Shown: positions 52,021-61,424 of the stretch, one piece after another | How positions within the stretch are numbered: the stretch's first letter is position 1 | How the letters are laid out: each line of letters begins with the position of its first letter | NCBI RefSeq assembly: GCF_900239185.1 | Contig: NZ_OENA01000080.1 | Location: 1 to 64,000 of the forward strand | From: Tenacibaculum finnmarkense | GTDB taxonomy: Bacteria; Bacteroidota; Bacteroidia; Flavobacteriales; Flavobacteriaceae | Length of the DNA stretch: 64,000 bases | Direction of reading: 5' to 3' | Translations under genes and position numbers: made by a program | Notes under the pieces: generated by a model | What the model was told of the DNA's origin: nothing | Seen by the model: only the letters and a program-made list of their open reading frames with translations | The model's database searches: none

Positions 52021-54659
52021 ATGAACTTGAATAATTATACAACAAAATCACAAGAAACCATACAGCAGGCGCAGCAGATAGCGCAAGAATATGGACATCA
52101 GCAATTAGAAAACGAGCATATTTTTAAAGCCTTATTTTCGGTAGATCAAAACGTATTGCCTTTTATTTTAAAGAAGCTGAATATTAATATTAGTGTTTTA
52201 CAGCAAATTTTAGACAAACAATTAGAAGGATTTCCTAAAGTTTCTGGCGGCGAATTAATGCTTTCTCGACAAGCGAATAAAGCCTTAAATGAAGCATCAA
52301 TTATTGCTAAAAAAATGACCGATGAGTATGTTTCTATTGAGCATTTAATTTTAGCTATTTTCAAATCAACAAGTCAAATCGCCCAGGTTTTAAAAGACCA
52401 AGGTGTTACTGAAAAAAGCTTAACAGCAACCATTGATGAATTACGAAAAGGTGAACGTGTTACTTCTCAAAGTGCTGAGGAAACCTATAATTCATTAAAT
52501 AAATTTGCAAATAACTTAAATAAGTTAGCACAAAACGGAAAGTTAGATCCTGTAATTGGGCGTGACGAAGAAATCCGAAGATTATTGCAGATTTTATCTC
52601 GAAGAACAAAAAATAACCCCCTATTAGTTGGTGAACCAGGAACAGGTAAAACAGCGATTGCAGAAGGTTTAGCACATAGAATTATCCGTGGCGATGTTCC
52701 TGATAATTTAAAAGATAAAGTAATTTATTCTTTAGATATGGGGGCGTTAATTGCAGGTGCAAAATACAAAGGAGAATTTGAAGAACGTTTAAAATCCGTA
52801 GTAAAAGAGGTTACCTCATCAGACGGAAATATCGTTTTATTTATCGATGAAATTCATACCTTAGTTGGTGCGGGTGGCGGTGACGGCGCTATGGATGTGG
52901 CTAATATTTTAAAACCCGCCCTAGCCCGTGGTGAATTACGAGCTATCGGTGCGACTACTTTAGATGAATATCAAAAATATTTTGAAAAAGATAAAGCTTT
53001 AGAGCGTCGTTTTCAAAAGGTAATTGTTGATGAGCCTGATACCGAAAGCGCTATTTCTATCCTTCGAGGAATTAAAGAGAAATACGAAGCACATCACAAA
53101 GTACGTATTAAAGATGAAGCTATTATTGGGGCGGTTGAATTGAATTATCGCAACGTTATATAACAAATCGTTTTTTGCCAGATAAAGCCATTGATTTAAT
53201 GGATGAAGCAGCTGCTAAATTACGAATGGAAATGAATTCTAAGCCAGAAAACTTAGATATTCTTGATCGTAAAATAATGCAGATAGAGATTGAAATTGAA
53301 GCAATTAAACGTGAAAATGATGTTGTTAAATTAAAATCTTTAAATGAAGATGTTGCTAATCTTAAAGAAGAACGTAATGAAATAAGTGCGAAATGGTTAT
53401 CAGAAAAAGCCGTTGTAGATACTGTTCAGCAGTTAAAAATAGATATTGAAAATTATACAATTGAAGCTGATAAAGCCGAACGTAACGGTGATTACGGTAA
53501 AGTAGCAGAATTAAGATACGGTAAAATAAAAGAAGCTCAAAAATTATTAGAAGTTCAACAAGAGGCTTTAGAGAATCAACGTGAAAATTCTTTAATTAAA
53601 GAAGAGGTTACTTATGATGATATTGCCGAAGTTGTAGCTAAATGGACTGGCGTTCCTGTTACGAAAATGATTCAGTCAGAACGTGAAAAATTATTAAAAC
53701 TAGAAGACGAATTACATAAACGTGTTGTAGGACAAGAAGAAGCTATTGTAGCGGTTTCAGACGCTGTGCGTCGTTCAAGAGCTGGTTTACAAAACCCTAA
53801 CAAACCTTTAGGAAGCTTTTTATTCTTAGGAACTACAGGAGTCGGAAAAACAGAATTAGCAAAAGCCTTAGCCGATTATTTATTTGATGATGAAAATGCG
53901 ATGACTCGTATTGATATGAGTGAATACCAAGAACGTCATTCTGTGAGTAGATTAGTTGGAGCGCCTCCTGGATACGTTGGTTATGATGAAGGCGGACAAT
54001 TAACAGAAGCAGTTCGTAGAAAACCCTACTCTGTTGTTTTGTTAGATGAAATTGAAAAAGCGCATCCTGATACTTTTAATGTTTTACTTCAAGTTTTAGA
54101 TGAAGGAAGATTAACGGATAATAAAGGACGTGTCGCTGATTTTAAAAACACCATCATTATTATGACCTCTAATATGGGAAGTCATCTTATTCAAGAAAAG
54201 TTTGAAGGTTTTGATATTTTAAAAGATGATGTTGATGCAACAATGGAACTTGCTAAAACGGAAGTTTTAGGATTATTAAAACAAACAGTACGTCCTGAGT
54301 TTATCAATAGAATTGATGATATCATTTTATTTACGCCACTGTCAGAACAAGATATTAAACAAATTGTACGCATACAATTAAACGGTGTTAAAAAAATGAT
54401 CGCCGAACAACATATCACCTTAGATGCTACTGATGCTGCTATTGCATATTTGGCTAAAAAGGGCTATCAGCCAGAGTTTGGTGCACGTCCTGTAAAACGT
54501 GTGATTCAAAAAGAAGTATTGAATCAATTATCCAAAGAAATACTATCAGGAAATATTACGACCGATAGCATTATTTTATTAGATGCTTTTGATGGTGCTT
54601 TGGTTTTTAGAAATCAAACTGTTAAAAATAAAGCTCTTAAAGAAGAAACTACTGTTTAA
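52021..54659 (+). pseudogene. clpB: clpB disaggregase split by a 5-bp tandem duplication
   Basis: Two frames together give a full ClpB of about 877 residues. The first (52021-53163, 380 residues) has the N domain, Walker A GEPGTGKT (204-211) and Walker B LFIDEIH; the second (from 53160s to 54659) has the coiled-coil middle domain, GTTGVGKTELAKA, VVLLDEIEKAH and the C-terminal domain. At 53136-53145 the sequence TGAAT is present twice. Removing one copy restores [20 protein letters not shown], the expected ClpB sequence; with both, the frame stops at 53161-53163. ClpB with DnaK rescues aggregated protein, so the strain would lack this. Confidence 0.88.
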
Positions 54660-54679
54660 TTAAATTTAGTGCTAAAATC

Positions 54680-54713
54680 AAAAGAGCTACCTTTTTCGGG
54701 TAGCTCTTTTTTT
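54680..54713. terminator. Terminator after clpB
   Basis: AAAGAGCTACC (54681-54691) / GGGTAGCTCTTT stem with T run. Confidence 0.88.
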
Positions 54714-54809
54714 GTTGTTTGTTTATCTTTTTCTTACTAAACAATTAACTTTTCCTTTTCTTTTGCAATTTTTTTCTCGCTTTATTTTTTTGTTTTGAAT
54801 GATTTTATA

Positions 54810-55474
54810 TTAAAATCTCATACCAACACCAAAACCTACTAAAATAGGATTGATATCAACATCGGCAGTTACCGTAGCAATTCCTGCATCTACAGTAACA
54901 TCAGTACTTAAACCGATATATTTTGCATCAAATCAACATTTAAAAACCAAGTGTCGTTTAAATCATAATCGAAACCTAATTGAGCAGCGTATCCGAAGGC
55001 GTTATCGTAATCAACAACAGCTCCTGGATTTGCATCGTAAAAAATAGTGTAATTTACCCCTGCTCCTACGTACGGTCTGAATTTATTCAATCCTGTAAAA
55101 TGATACTGAACCGTTAATGTTGGAAGCAATAACCAAACATCACCTAAATTTACATTCCCTAAGCTTGTTCCTGTTGCTTTAACATCGTGTGGTGTTGTTC
55201 CTAGAATTAATTCTGCCGCAATATTTTCGGTAAAAAAATACGTAAAATCTAATTCAGGAATAAAACTTTGTGTAATATCGACATCGCCTCCTATAGTGCT
55301 AATAGTTGCCGATTCGTTTGGTAATACACTAACCCATCTGAAACGAGCTTGCCATTTTTTGTCCGTTTTTGTAGTGTTTTTTAAACCCTCCTTTGAACTT
55401 TCTTGAGCATTTGCATTATTTACATTGGTAAAAAATAATACTCCTAAAGCAATACTTAAAAAAACTTTTTTCAT
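54810..55474 (-). pseudogene. OmpW-family outer-membrane protein gene with frameshift near the 3' end
   Basis: The first 188 residues have a signal peptide (VFLSIALGVLFFTNVNNANAQ), WQARFRWVSVLPNES and the eight-strand OmpW pattern (FTYFFTENIAAELILG, YHFTGLNKFRPYVGAGVNY). The frame stops at 54908 after DLMQNISV. In the next frame, DAKYIGLSTDVTVDA and then VDINPILVGFGVGMRF complete the barrel, ending in Phe (BAM signal) and TAA at 54810-54812. One added base in the A run 54930-54932 joins them to about 221 residues. Without it the last strands are lost. Confidence 0.75.
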
Positions 55475-55631
55475 GATTAATTATTTTAATAATATACCGC
55501 AAAACTACCTCATCAAAGAACTATAATAAATGACTAAAATCATAGTTTGCTAAATTTATTTTACACAACAAGCCTAGTACTTGTGCATTGCACTGCTAAA
55601 AAAAGCCTAAAAATTATATAGATTATATCGT

Positions 55632-55639
55632 TATATTTG
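55632..55639 (+). promoter_or_regulatory. Promoter -7 box of smpB
   Basis: TATATTTG followed by C, only 8 bases before ATG 55647, implying a very short leader. Confidence 0.55.
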
Positions 55640-55646
55640 CATTATT

Positions 55647-56105
55647 ATGCAAAAAAAAATCAACATACAGAATAAAAAGGCTCGTTTTGAATACGAGATA
55701 ATCGATAAATATACCGCAGGAATTCAGCTTACAGGTACTGAAATTAAATCAATACGACTTAGTAAGGCTCGAATAACCGAAAGCTTTTGTGAATTTAATG
55801 AGCAAGGAGAGCTTTTTGTGGTTAATATGTATATCGAAGAATATTCCTTTGGAAATCATTTTAACCATAAAACAACAAGTGAACGTCGTTTATTGTTAAA
55901 TAAAAACGAATTAAAAAAATTAGCTCGCGAAGTCGAAGCTAAAGGAAATACCATTGTTCCGTTAAAATTATTTATCAATAATAATGGATGGGCAAAATTA
56001 GACATCGCTTTAGCTAGAGGAAAAAAGACCCACGATAAACGTCAAGCAATGAAAGACCGTGATAATAAAAAAGATTTAGCGCGTATTAAAAAAGATTTTA
56101 ATTAA
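55647..56105 (+). CDS. smpB: SsrA-binding protein SmpB
   Basis: 152 residues. NKKARFEYEI, YTAGIQLTGTEIKSIR, EYSFGNHFNHKTTSERRLLLNK and ALARGKKTHDKRQAMKDRDNK are the family signatures, with the basic C-terminal tail. It binds tmRNA and rescues stalled ribosomes. It starts a compact operon with the next two genes (11- and 3-base gaps). Confidence 0.96.
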   Translation: MQKKINIQNKKARFEYEIIDKYTAGIQLTGTEIKSIRLSKARITESFCEFNEQGELFVVNMYIEEYSFGNHFNHKTTSERRLLLNKNELKKLAREVEAKGNTIVPLKLFINNNGWAKLDIALARGKKTHDKRQAMKDRDNKKDLARIKKDFN

Positions 56106-56116
56106 AATGAAGAACT

Positions 56117-57007
56117 ATGATAAGTACATTGCTTAAGGTAATTCGCTGGAAACTGCTTTTATACTTTGCGATTGTATTTTTCTTGTTTAAGTATTGTTTT
56201 TTATACGGTTACGGTTTTGAAACAATACTTTCTTTTTTTGATGCTGCTATTTTAACAAGCGCACTACTCTTACTAATAGCCTCTAGTTATTTAGTTGTTT
56301 TTTACAAAGGAAAACAACTTGGTAAAGCCAATCTTTTTTTACCTTATTCGAAAAAATACGCTATTATTTTTGGTGTTTTAGGCTTGATTTTAAGCAGCTT
56401 TTTATGTTTTAAAATTGAAAGACCGAGTTATAGCTTTTTGTTTTTAATTTTCTTTTCAATAATTATTCGCTATTCTAAAAAAATTATTGAAAAAACATTT
56501 ATGAGCAACATATCAAGACCTTTTTTACGGTCTTTCTTTGTGTTGTTTGTTTGCTGGTTAGACAGACCTATAAATATTAGCTCAACAACTCAATTAGATT
56601 TGTTTTTTAAACTACAAATTATTCTTTCAATATATATTATTAGCGCTTTTTTAACCAATATTGTTAGAGGAATTATTATTGATATCATTAATTACGATCG
56701 TAAAAGTAAAAATGAAACCTTGCCTTTTTTATTAGGAAGGAATAGAGCGAAAAAAACAGCGATAATCATCACTATTATTACTTGTTTTAGCTTATTGTTA
56801 ATTCCTTTTTTATATATTGAAAACCTCTACGTACGCCTACTAATACTTTCTTTAACAGTTTTTTACAGGTTGTTTTTTTATTACTATTTATTAGGCGCAT
56901 CAACAACATCTAATTACACCTTTTTATTAAAAATACTAAATATTAGTTTTGTGCTTGCATTTTTAAGCATTCCAATTCTATCTTACTATCTTAAATCTTA
57001 TTTATAA
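56117..57007 (+). CDS. UbiA-like integral membrane protein with degenerate prenyl-binding site
   Basis: 296 residues, eight to nine helices. The second Asp-rich loop of UbiA prenyltransferases is recognisable (DIINYDRKSKNETLPFLLG, 189-207). The first loop (NDxxDxxxD) is replaced by SSYLVVFYKGKQLGKANLF (56-74), without the Asp residues, so prenyl diphosphate binding by that loop is unlikely. The setting between smpB and maf is where flavobacteria often carry a UbiA-like gene, to my knowledge. The activity is doubtful. Confidence 0.6.
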   Translation: MISTLLKVIRWKLLLYFAIVFFLFKYCFLYGYGFETILSFFDAAILTSALLLLIASSYLVVFYKGKQLGKANLFLPYSKKYAIIFGVLGLILSSFLCFKIERPSYSFLFLIFFSIIIRYSKKIIEKTFMSNISRPFLRSFFVLFVCWLDRPINISSTTQLDLFFKLQIILSIYIISAFLTNIVRGIIIDIINYDRKSKNETLPFLLGRNRAKKTAIIITIITCFSLLLIPFLYIENLYVRLLILSLTVFYRLFFYYYLLGASTTSNYTFLLKILNISFVLAFLSIPILSYYLKSYL

Positions 57008-57010
57008 AAT

Positions 57011-57592
57011 ATGCTAGCTAGCAAACTATCAAAATACACCGTGATTTTAGCTTCAAAATCACCTAGAAGACAGCAATTAATTAAAGACTTAAACATTCCT
57101 TTTATCATCAAGACAAAAGAAGTTGAAGAAATTTATCCGGAGCATTTAAAAGGCACAGAAATTGCTGATTTTTTAGCTGATTTAAAAGCAAAACCCTTTA
57201 AAGAGGAACTAACTCAAACCGATCTTTTAATAACTTCGGATACCATTGTTTGGCACAATAATAAAGCGCTGGGAAAGCCAAAAGATTATAATGATGCTTT
57301 TAAAATGCTTAAAAACCTGTCTGATAATACACATCAAGTGATTACTTCTATCTGTATTTCAAATAAAAACTTCAAAAAGATATTTAACGACAGCACTACT
57401 GTTACCTTTAAAAAATTATCTGATGATGAGGTTCATTACTATATAGAAAATTTCCAACCTTTTGATAAAGCGGGTGCTTACGGCATTCAAGAATGGATTG
57501 GTAAAGTAGCAATTACCAAAATTGAAGGCAGTTATTTTAACGTAATGGGCTTTCCTATTCATAAACTTTACAAAGAATTAATAAATTTGTAG
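57011..57592 (+). CDS. maf: Maf-family nucleoside triphosphate pyrophosphatase
   Basis: 193 residues. N-terminal LASKSPRRQQLI (phosphate-binding), LITSDTIVWHNNKALGKP (catalytic Asp) and the C-terminal YGIQEWIGKVAITKIEGSYFNVMGFP. Hydrolyses dTTP/UTP or modified nucleotides to monophosphate. It is in the smpB operon. The stop codon is within an 11-bp tandem duplication. Confidence 0.93.
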   Translation: MLASKLSKYTVILASKSPRRQQLIKDLNIPFIIKTKEVEEIYPEHLKGTEIADFLADLKAKPFKEELTQTDLLITSDTIVWHNNKALGKPKDYNDAFKMLKNLSDNTHQVITSICISNKNFKKIFNDSTTVTFKKLSDDEVHYYIENFQPFDKAGAYGIQEWIGKVAITKIEGSYFNVMGFPIHKLYKELINL

Positions 57593-57608
57593 TTCTATTG
57601 TAGTTCTA
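57587..57608 (+). repeat. 11-bp tandem duplication at the maf stop codon
   Basis: TTGTAGTTCTA is present twice in direct succession (57587-57597 and 57598-57608). The first copy contains the TAG stop of maf. Confidence 0.7.
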
Positions 57609-57662
57609 TTTTTTTTTAAAAGATTATTTTTGGCACGTATTTACAACAACACAACTCAACTG

Positions 57663-58613
57663 ATGAAAAAATATACTTATACTGAAAAAAAAGATACCCG
57701 ATCTGGGTTTGGTGATGGTTTAACAGAATTAGGAAAAACAAATCCTAATGTAGTTGCCTTATGTGCCGATTTAACAGGGTCTTTAAAAATGGGCGATTTT
57801 AAAAATAATCATCCAGAGCGTTTCTTTCAAATAGGAATTGCTGAAGCCAATATGATTGGTATTGCAGCTGGTTTAACGATTGGTGGTAAAATTCCATTTA
57901 CAGGAACTTTTGCAAACTTTTCAACAGGGCGTGTTTATGACCAAATTCGTCAATCTGTAGCCTATTCTGATAAAAACGTTAAAATTTGTGCTTCACACGC
58001 TGGTTTAACTTTAGGTGAAGACGGTGCTACGCATCAAATTTTAGAAGATATCGGATTGATGAAAATGCTTCCTGGTATGACTGTTATCAATACCTGTGAT
58101 TATAGCCAAACAAAAGCAGCTACCTTAGCAATTGCAGAACACCAAGGACCTGTATATTTACGTTTCGGTCGTCCAAAAGTGCCTGTTTTTATGACTGATG
58201 AGCCTTTTATCATTGGTAAAGGAATTCAAATGACCCAAGGAACTGATGTAACTATTGTTGCCACTGGGCATTTAGTTTGGGAAGCTTTACAGGCTGCCGA
58301 GCAATTAGAAGCAAAAGGAATTTCTGCGGAAGTAATAAACATTCACACGATTAAACCGTTGGATGAAGAAATTATTTTAAAATCCGTAGCAAAAACAGGA
58401 TGTATTGTAACTGCTGAAGAGCATAATAAATTTGGAGGTTTAGGTGAAAGCGTTGCACGTTGTTTAGCAACCAACACGCCTACTCCACAAGAATTTGTAG
58501 CGGTTAATGATAGTTTTGGTGAATCGGCAACTCCTGATGAATTGATGGAAAAATACGGTTTAAATGATGCAGCTATCGTTAAGGCAGTTGAAAAAGTAAT
58601 TTCGAGAAAATAA
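57663..58613 (+). CDS. Transketolase C-terminal half (family protein)
   Basis: 316 residues from ATG 57663 (MKKYTYTEKKDTRSGFGDGL), 33 bases after a possible TTG start at 57630. The pyrimidine-binding domain (ALCADLTGSLKMG, HAGLTLGEDGATHQILEDIG) and C-terminal domain (VTAEEHNKFGGLGESVAR) match the split transketolase of this phylum. The partner half that holds the TPP pyrophosphate site is not adjacent: Maf lies upstream and a barrel protein downstream. It transfers C2 units together with that half. Confidence 0.87.
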   Translation: MKKYTYTEKKDTRSGFGDGLTELGKTNPNVVALCADLTGSLKMGDFKNNHPERFFQIGIAEANMIGIAAGLTIGGKIPFTGTFANFSTGRVYDQIRQSVAYSDKNVKICASHAGLTLGEDGATHQILEDIGLMKMLPGMTVINTCDYSQTKAATLAIAEHQGPVYLRFGRPKVPVFMTDEPFIIGKGIQMTQGTDVTIVATGHLVWEALQAAEQLEAKGISAEVINIHTIKPLDEEIILKSVAKTGCIVTAEEHNKFGGLGESVARCLATNTPTPQEFVAVNDSFGESATPDELMEKYGLNDAAIVKAVEKVISRK

Positions 58614-58642
58614 TATTTTTTCACACATTTTATAATACATGA

Positions 58643-58677
58643 AAAGCATCATTTTTTATAAATGATGCTTTTTTTAT
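58643..58677 (+). terminator. Terminator of the transketolase gene
   Basis: AAAGCATCATTT (58643-58654) / AAATGATGCTTT stem, then T run. Confidence 0.88.
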
Positions 58678-58750
58678 CTTTATTTCTTATCAAGCAAACA
58701 GAAAATTAAATTAATCAATAATAAACACTAACTACTTAAAATTAAAAACA

Positions 58751-59380
58751 ATGAAAAAAATTATCTTAGGAGCACTTCTTTTTATAGGAGCTACACAAAT
58801 GCAAGGTCAAACGCAATACGGTATAAAAGGAGGGATTAATTACAATTCAGATTCTTTTTCAGATGTTAAAAACGATGTTCTTTCGGGCGGTGAAAGTAAA
58901 ACAGGTTTTCATGCAGGTGTTTTTTTAAGAGGAAAAATCCCTATTATCGGTTTATTTATTCAGCCAGAATTGGTGTACACTCAGTTAAATAGCGATGTTG
59001 TTTTTACACCAGACGCTACATCTTCCTCTATAAAAACATCGTATTCTTTTAGAAAAATTGATGTTCCTGTATTAATTGGTAAAAAATTAGGTGGTGTAGG
59101 ACGTGTTTTTGCAGGACCTACTTTTCAATATGTTATTGAAGGAGATTTTGATACCGATAAAATTAAAGACGTAAAAGCTGATGGTTTTTCAGTAGGAATG
59201 CAATTAGGTGCAGGTCTTGATTTAGGAAAATTTGGTGTTGATGTTCGTTGGGAAAGAGCTTTTTCAGATACCCAAAGTGAATTAATAAAAAATAAAACAG
59301 CTGCGAATCCAAACACTACAAATGTTGAATTTGATACCCGTGTAAATCAAATTATTGTAGGTATTTCTTATATGTTTTAA
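58751..59380 (+). CDS. Outer-membrane beta-barrel protein (PorT-like)
   Basis: 209 residues. Signal peptide 1-19 (MKKIILGALLFIGATQMQG), then QYGIKGGINYNSDSF, GFHAGVFLRGKIPIIGLFIQPELVY, IDVPVLIGKKLG and a last strand NQIIVGISYMF. This is the common porT-family barrel of Bacteroidetes. The function is unknown. Monocistronic. Confidence 0.82.
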   Translation: MKKIILGALLFIGATQMQGQTQYGIKGGINYNSDSFSDVKNDVLSGGESKTGFHAGVFLRGKIPIIGLFIQPELVYTQLNSDVVFTPDATSSSIKTSYSFRKIDVPVLIGKKLGGVGRVFAGPTFQYVIEGDFDTDKIKDVKADGFSVGMQLGAGLDLGKFGVDVRWERAFSDTQSELIKNKTAANPNTTNVEFDTRVNQIIVGISYMF

Positions 59381-59402
59381 TAGATAAGAAAATATTTAAA
59401 GC

Positions 59403-59438
59403 AAAAAAATCCTGAACAAATTGTTCAGGATTTTTTTT
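59403..59438. terminator. Terminator between the barrel gene and the lipoprotein gene
   Basis: AATCCTGAACAA / TTGTTCAGGATT dyad with flanking A and T runs. Serves both converging genes. Confidence 0.9.
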
Positions 59439-59471
59439 ATGTTTTAAAGTCTTTTAAGTTTAAAGAAAATA

Positions 59472-60347
59472 TTATCTAATAAATCTATTTAAAAAATCAG
59501 GCACAGAAGGTCTTGTAGCATCGCTAAAATTACTCAGCGGATCACCACCTTGCTTATTAACTTCCTCTTTAGTTAATTTCCCATCTCCGTCATCATCATT
59601 ATCTAAATAATTAGGAACTCTATCGTTATCAGAATCATCATTCCAAGGTTTCCCATCACCGTTTACATCTTCTTTAATAGAAGGCACATTATCTAAATCA
59701 TGGTCTGTATCTTCTATAATATCATGTAATTTAACCATATAAAGTAAATTTTTATTGGCTAAAGCTCCTGCGTTTCTATAAGATAATCCTGAAGGAACTA
59801 AGAAAAAACCTTCACCAGCACCCTCGTATAAATTAGGAGCGTTGTCTTGTTTTTTTAAGACACCTCCTTTAAAATGCGTAAAACCATACAACCAGCCTCT
59901 AATGACAACTTTCGAAGCATTTTGATTAGCGTCATACCAAGTTGGTGTTTCTAAATCTTGTTCTTTTACTAATTTGTCTGAGGTAACTAATGAACTTAAT
60001 CGGTAGGTTGTTAAAACAGAATCAACAACGGTAGTATTTTTCTTGGTTGATATTCCTTGTTTTTTTACGAAATGATAATAGGTGTAATCTAAATCGTATT
60101 CATTTACTGTTTCTGTTTTTAATCGACTATCGGTAAATAAGGCTGTTTTTCCTTTAATTAAAGGCTTTATAGAGTCAACATCATCTTTATAATAATGCGT
60201 TTTTAAGAATTCAACAAGGGTGTCGCTATCTTTTACTGCTTGCGCCTCATGGTCAAAACGAACAATATTTCTTCCATTATCTGATCCGCAGGAATACAGA
60301 AAAATACTAGTTACTGCGAAATAAAAAAGGTGTTTAAATTTTATCAT
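59472..60347 (-). CDS. Lipoprotein with FKBP-like domain and calcium-binding repeats
   Basis: 291 residues. Lipobox FLYSC (Cys about 20). A central domain (about 70-215) has the arrangement of flavobacterial FKBP-type prolyl isomerases (VVIRGWLYGFTHFKGG, FFLVPSGLSYRN, LLYMVKLHDI). The C-terminal part has three to four EF-hand/thrombospondin-type-3-like DxDxDxxxD elements (DTDHDLDN, DVNGDGKPWND, DSDNDRVPNYLD, DDDGDGKLTKEE). It may help folding in the periplasm or at the surface. The isomerase site is not verified. Confidence 0.72.
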   Translation of the reverse strand: MIKFKHLFYFAVTSIFLYSCGSDNGRNIVRFDHEAQAVKDSDTLVEFLKTHYYKDDVDSIKPLIKGKTALFTDSRLKTETVNEYDLDYTYYHFVKKQGISTKKNTTVVDSVLTTYRLSSLVTSDKLVKEQDLETPTWYDANQNASKVVIRGWLYGFTHFKGGVLKKQDNAPNLYEGAGEGFFLVPSGLSYRNAGALANKNLLYMVKLHDIIEDTDHDLDNVPSIKEDVNGDGKPWNDDSDNDRVPNYLDNDDDGDGKLTKEEVNKQGGDPLSNFSDATRPSVPDFLNRFIR

Positions 60348-60426
60348 TTAATTCTGAAATTTTAACTTGCAATTTACCATTTTTATACCTTTGTAAAAAA
60401 CTAAAAGATAAATTTTAACTTTTATT

Positions 60427-60843
60427 ATGAGAATTGATAAATACTTGTGGTGTATCCGCTTTTTTAAAACCCGAAGTATCGCTACTGATACCTGTAAAAA
60501 AGGACACGTTAAAATTAATGGTGTCAAATTAAAACCATCAAAAGAAATCTTCGGAAATGAAGAAATAAGCATTCGAAAGAATCAAATAAATTATAAGATA
60601 AAAGTCTTAGACATACCTGATAGCCGTGTTGGCGCTAAGTTGGTTGATTTATACCGAAAAGATTTAACGCCAAAAGAAGAATTTGATAAAACTGCTTTAT
60701 TAAAATATTCAAAAGATTATTATCGAAAAAAAGGCGCAGGAAGACCTACCAAAAAAGACCGAAGAGACATTGACGATTACGGTGATTCTGAAATTGATAC
60801 CGACAGTAATTTTGAAGAGGATTCTGATCAAAATGACAATTAA
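60427..60843 (+). CDS. S4-domain RNA-binding protein (Hsp15-like)
   Basis: 138 residues. S4 domain at the N-terminus (MRIDKYLWCIRFFKTRSIATD, KGHVKINGVKLKPS), then a basic stretch (RKKGAGRPTKKDRRD) and an acidic tail (about 120-138). This is the layout of Hsp15, which recycles stalled 50S subunits carrying nascent chains. A ribosome-quality role is likely. It starts an operon with the next phosphoribosyltransferase. Confidence 0.87.
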   Translation: MRIDKYLWCIRFFKTRSIATDTCKKGHVKINGVKLKPSKEIFGNEEISIRKNQINYKIKVLDIPDSRVGAKLVDLYRKDLTPKEEFDKTALLKYSKDYYRKKGAGRPTKKDRRDIDDYGDSEIDTDSNFEEDSDQNDN

Positions 60844-60908
60844 TCAGGTTAAAATTACCGTAATTTGTAATATCTTTATCTTTTCTTTTTAAATTTTTAA
60901 ATAAAAAA

Positions 60909-61412
60909 ATGAACGTATCAGACTCTATTATATTAAACAACCTACAAGTTGAACAAAAAATCCGTCGTATTGCCTTTCAAATTTACGAAAGTAATAGCGA
61001 TGAAAAAGAAATTATCATTGCAGGAATTGCTAATAATGGCTATTTATTTGCTGAAAAAATACACAAAGTATTATCGGAAATATCGCCTTTAAAAATCGAA
61101 TTATGCAAGGTTTTTATCGATAAAAAAAATCCTATAAAACCAATAACTACCTCTTTATCGGTTGCCGAATATGAAAATAAATCATTGGTTTTAATTGATG
61201 ATGTTTTAAATTCAGGAACGACTCTAATTTATGCGGTAAAGCATTTTTTAGACGTTCCGTTAAAGCGTTTTAAAACCGCTGTTTTGGTAAACCGAAACCA
61301 CAAGAAATACCCTGTAAAAGCCGATTTTAAAGGGATTTCTCTTTCAACCTCAACCAAAGAACACGTTGTTGTTGAATTTAAAGACAACCAAACACTAGTT
61401 TATTTAACCTAG
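60909..61412 (+). CDS. Phosphoribosyltransferase family protein (PyrR-like)
   Basis: 167 residues, type-I PRTase fold. The PRPP loop is SLVLIDDVLNSGTTLIYAV (about 96-114), and EIIIAGIANNGYLFAEKI is the N-terminal core. It is similar in size to PyrR or hypoxanthine-type PRTases. The specific base cannot be told. Convergent with aroK. Confidence 0.85.
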   Translation: MNVSDSIILNNLQVEQKIRRIAFQIYESNSDEKEIIIAGIANNGYLFAEKIHKVLSEISPLKIELCKVFIDKKNPIKPITTSLSVAEYENKSLVLIDDVLNSGTTLIYAVKHFLDVPLKRFKTAVLVNRNHKKYPVKADFKGISLSTSTKEHVVVEFKDNQTLVYLT

Positions 61413-61424
61413 AATTTAAGTTTA

